Source: a candidate division WWE3 bacterium RIFOXYB1_FULL_43_24 (GTDB lineage: Bacteria > Patescibacteriota > WWE3 > UBA101185 > UBA10185). From it: a DNA stretch of 41,402 nucleotides. The position numbers and the translations under genes are program-made. The stretch lies in assembly GCA_001773135.1 (NCBI GenBank), contig MEVX01000010.1, positions 1-41,402 on the forward strand, read 5' to 3'. Positions 40,131 through 41,402 of this stretch are shown in pieces (position 1 is the first letter of the stretch; each line of letters starts with the position of its first letter). The notes beneath the pieces are model-generated. The model worked only from the letters and a program-made list of their open reading frames with translations. It searched no databases and was not told the DNA's origin.

Positions 40131-40970
40131 ATGGCTGACTGGAAAAAGATACTAAGCAGAGGCAACGTTGAGGATAGACGCTCCTTAGCGCCGGCTGCCG
40201 GAGGTATAGGATTAACCGGGCTGGTTATTTATCTACTTGTAAGTTACCTTACAGACGGCCAAGTAAATATTCCTTTAGATCAGTTGCAGACTATTACGAC
40301 AGAAAATCAACAAACCGTAGATACAGGTGAATTCGAGGGCGAGGACAGTTACGAAGTTTTTGCTTCCACAGTTTTAGGTTCTAACAATGATATGTGGACG
40401 CAGGTGTTTGATAAAGAAAATAGAACGTACGTTGAGCCAAAATTAGTTTTATTCCGTAGCGCCACAGAATCGGGTTGCGGCGTAGCCGATTCCAGCGTTG
40501 GTCCTCACTATTGTGCCGCGGACCAAACAATTTATCTGGATGAAACATTTTTTGATGAATTGACCCGCCTAAATGGTGCTGAAGTAGGAGATGTTGCACA
40601 GGCCTATGTTATCTCTCATGAGGTAGGACACCACGCGCAAAATCTATTGGGTATTTTAGGTGCAGCGGATGAAGAAATACAGCAAAATCAGGGTAGCGCC
40701 AACGACTTGAGCATTGGATTGGAGCTTCAGGCCGATTGTTTTGCAGGACTGTGGGCTAACTCTCTTAAAGACCAAAATGTTTTATTGCCGGGTGAAATTT
40801 CAGAAGCAATGGATGCTGCTGCGGCAGTCGGTGATGACCGCATTCAGGAAACAGTAACCGGACGTATTAGTCCTGAAAGCTGGACTCACGGTTCTTCAGA
40901 GCAACGTGTGTCTTGGTTTACTAGTGGGTATGAGTCGGGTGAATTAGCTTCGTGTGATAGTTTTAATTAA
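40131..40970 (+). CDS. Neutral zinc metallopeptidase, YpfJ family
   Basis: The protein has 279 residues. It has a hydrophobic segment near the N-terminus (about 23-42, GGIGLTGLVIYLLVSYL), the zinc motif HEVGHHAQNLLG (about 163-174), ELQADCFAGLWA with the downstream Glu ligand and GHxxxD-like context, and a C-terminal HGSSEQRVSWFTSGYESG typical of the family. PHYCAADQTIYLD upstream of the zinc site is also conserved. It is a membrane-anchored extracytoplasmic protein; its natural substrate is unknown. Confidence 0.93.
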   Translation: MADWKKILSRGNVEDRRSLAPAAGGIGLTGLVIYLLVSYLTDGQVNIPLDQLQTITTENQQTVDTGEFEGEDSYEVFASTVLGSNNDMWTQVFDKENRTYVEPKLVLFRSATESGCGVADSSVGPHYCAADQTIYLDETFFDELTRLNGAEVGDVAQAYVISHEVGHHAQNLLGILGAADEEIQQNQGSANDLSIGLELQADCFAGLWANSLKDQNVLLPGEISEAMDAAAAVGDDRIQETVTGRISPESWTHGSSEQRVSWFTSGYESGELASCDSFN

Positions 40971-41233
40971 TCAATGAGAGTAACTATATTTTTGCTGTTT
41001 ACTAGAGTTTCAACTACTTTTGCAAGTGCATCCGCAACTTGTTCTGTATATTTTTCGAGTATCTGATTAGTGACGTAAAATGTATTAAAATCGTCTCCGT
41101 CCGAATAATGAGATCTTTTAAAGTCACTAAGTATCCTATCGGGGTTTGTAAAATGTGTTAGATCATCTACTTCAATATAAATTTGTGCGTGGCTGACAGT
41201 GTGGGAGAAAGTCGAAGCTTTTTCTAGTCCCCT
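40967..41233 (-). pseudogene. 5'-truncated remnant resembling a restriction-like endonuclease domain
   Basis: An 88-codon frame runs from just after a TAA at 41234-41236 to the TAA at 40967, which overlaps the stop of the peptidase gene. It has no ATG, GTG or TTG start. The peptide contains HAQIYIEVDDLTHFTNPDRI and LSDFKRSHYSDGDDFN, a pattern like the I-E-V-D...H...D-x-x-R core of DUF559 / very-short-patch-like endonuclease folds, although the usual glycine after the Asp is Asp. The composition is clearly protein-like. I read it as the C-terminal part of a gene that lost its start through truncation or frameshift. Confidence 0.45.
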
Positions 41234-41260
41234 TTAACAAAGATGGGCGTAGCATTCAGC

Positions 41261-41402
41261 CTAATCTTTAGATTCAGAAATAAACCTCAAGTGTGTTTTC
41301 AACAATATATTGTTAATCTCCTCCCACTCAGCACAGTCAGCAATCTCTACGTGGCTTTTTAGATCCGTCATTTCCTCTTGTGATAAGTCCAAAGATACCC
41401 AC
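41261..41402 (-). CDS. Hypothetical protein, C-terminal part (runs off right edge)
   Basis: An open frame of 46 codons enters from the right edge and ends with TAG at 41261-41263. The peptide is acidic and helical (SLDLSQEEMTDLKSHVEIAD). No family can be assigned from so short a piece. It is upstream of the endonuclease-like remnant, in a different frame. Confidence 0.45.
   Translation of the reverse strand, partial: WVSLDLSQEEMTDLKSHVEIADCAEWEEINNILLKTHLRFISESKD

Noticed and set aside
41301-41316. AACAATATATTGTT palindrome as an operator
   Set aside because: It lies inside the open frame at the right edge and is AT-rich enough to arise by chance; there is no promoter beside it.
1031-41402. 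Genetic-code change (TAG or TAA as sense codon) suggested by two in-frame stops
   Set aside because: TAA and TAG serve as normal stops for many intact genes here, and only two decayed-looking loci show in-frame stops; pseudogenisation is simpler.

Overview
The window looks like a chromosomal stretch of a Candidate Phyla Radiation (Patescibacteria) bacterium. Signs are the moderate AT richness, tight packing on both strands, many small membrane proteins of families common in that group (DUF5652, DUF4112, DUF2177, DUF1295), a minimal fermentative metabolism and many genes that seem to be read from leaderless mRNAs. I see no rRNA, tRNA, CRISPR array, insertion sequence or prophage. The phylum is an inference; nothing here fixes the lineage.

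Layout. 1-2140: small membrane or secreted proteins, an Excalibur-domain protein and the eroded start of a methyltransferase gene. 2183-4681: a P-type cation ATPase. 4738-7889: a [NiFe]-hydrogenase locus (hypC, short small subunit, large subunit, maturation protease, DUF6390 protein). 7940-15009: a fermentation operon on the minus strand, with an ADP-forming acyl-CoA synthetase fused to a flavin reductase, both subunits of a 2-oxoacid:ferredoxin oxidoreductase, a ferredoxin and an EamA transporter. A small Nfu-like gene lies just beyond it. Together these could oxidise 2-oxoacids to acyl-CoA, make ATP from the thioester, and send electrons through ferredoxin and the flavin domain toward NAD(P)H or H2. 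15079-17030: a short-chain dehydrogenase, a hemerythrin and an exonuclease-like protein. 17087-19703: a four-gene overlapping operon (HprK-like kinase, nucleotidyltransferase-fold protein, alpha/beta hydrolase, NUDIX). 19732-27519: an NDK-like gene, two soluble PAS histidine kinases, two lone receivers, a leucine-rich-repeat protein, a methyltransferase, an LPG-synthase-like protein and a multi-membrane signalling operon. 27529-31369: DUF1015, DUF1295, DUF2177 and uncharacterised proteins. 31404-39698: a surface and carbohydrate region with a dockerin-bearing beta-helix protein, a membrane-anchored cohesin-like protein, a membrane-anchored GH10 xylanase and small secreted proteins. 39740-41402: DUF4112, a YpfJ-type zinc peptidase, and gene fragments at the right edge.

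Two expression styles are visible. At least 17 starts have a -10-like hexamer only 5-9 nt before the start codon and no Shine-Dalgarno, which suggests leaderless transcripts. A second set (1775, 8275, 16491, 20160, 29084) has a strong Shine-Dalgarno and a promoter placed well upstream, and most of these end in clear intrinsic terminators.

Most interesting: the cohesin/dockerin/GH10 cluster, the acyl-CoA synthetase-flavin reductase fusion, two 21-bp divergent intergenic regions where one symmetric -10 element appears to serve both leaderless genes, an in-frame TAG followed by 53 coding-like codons, and the kinase/nucleotidyltransferase and membrane-signalling operons of unknown role.
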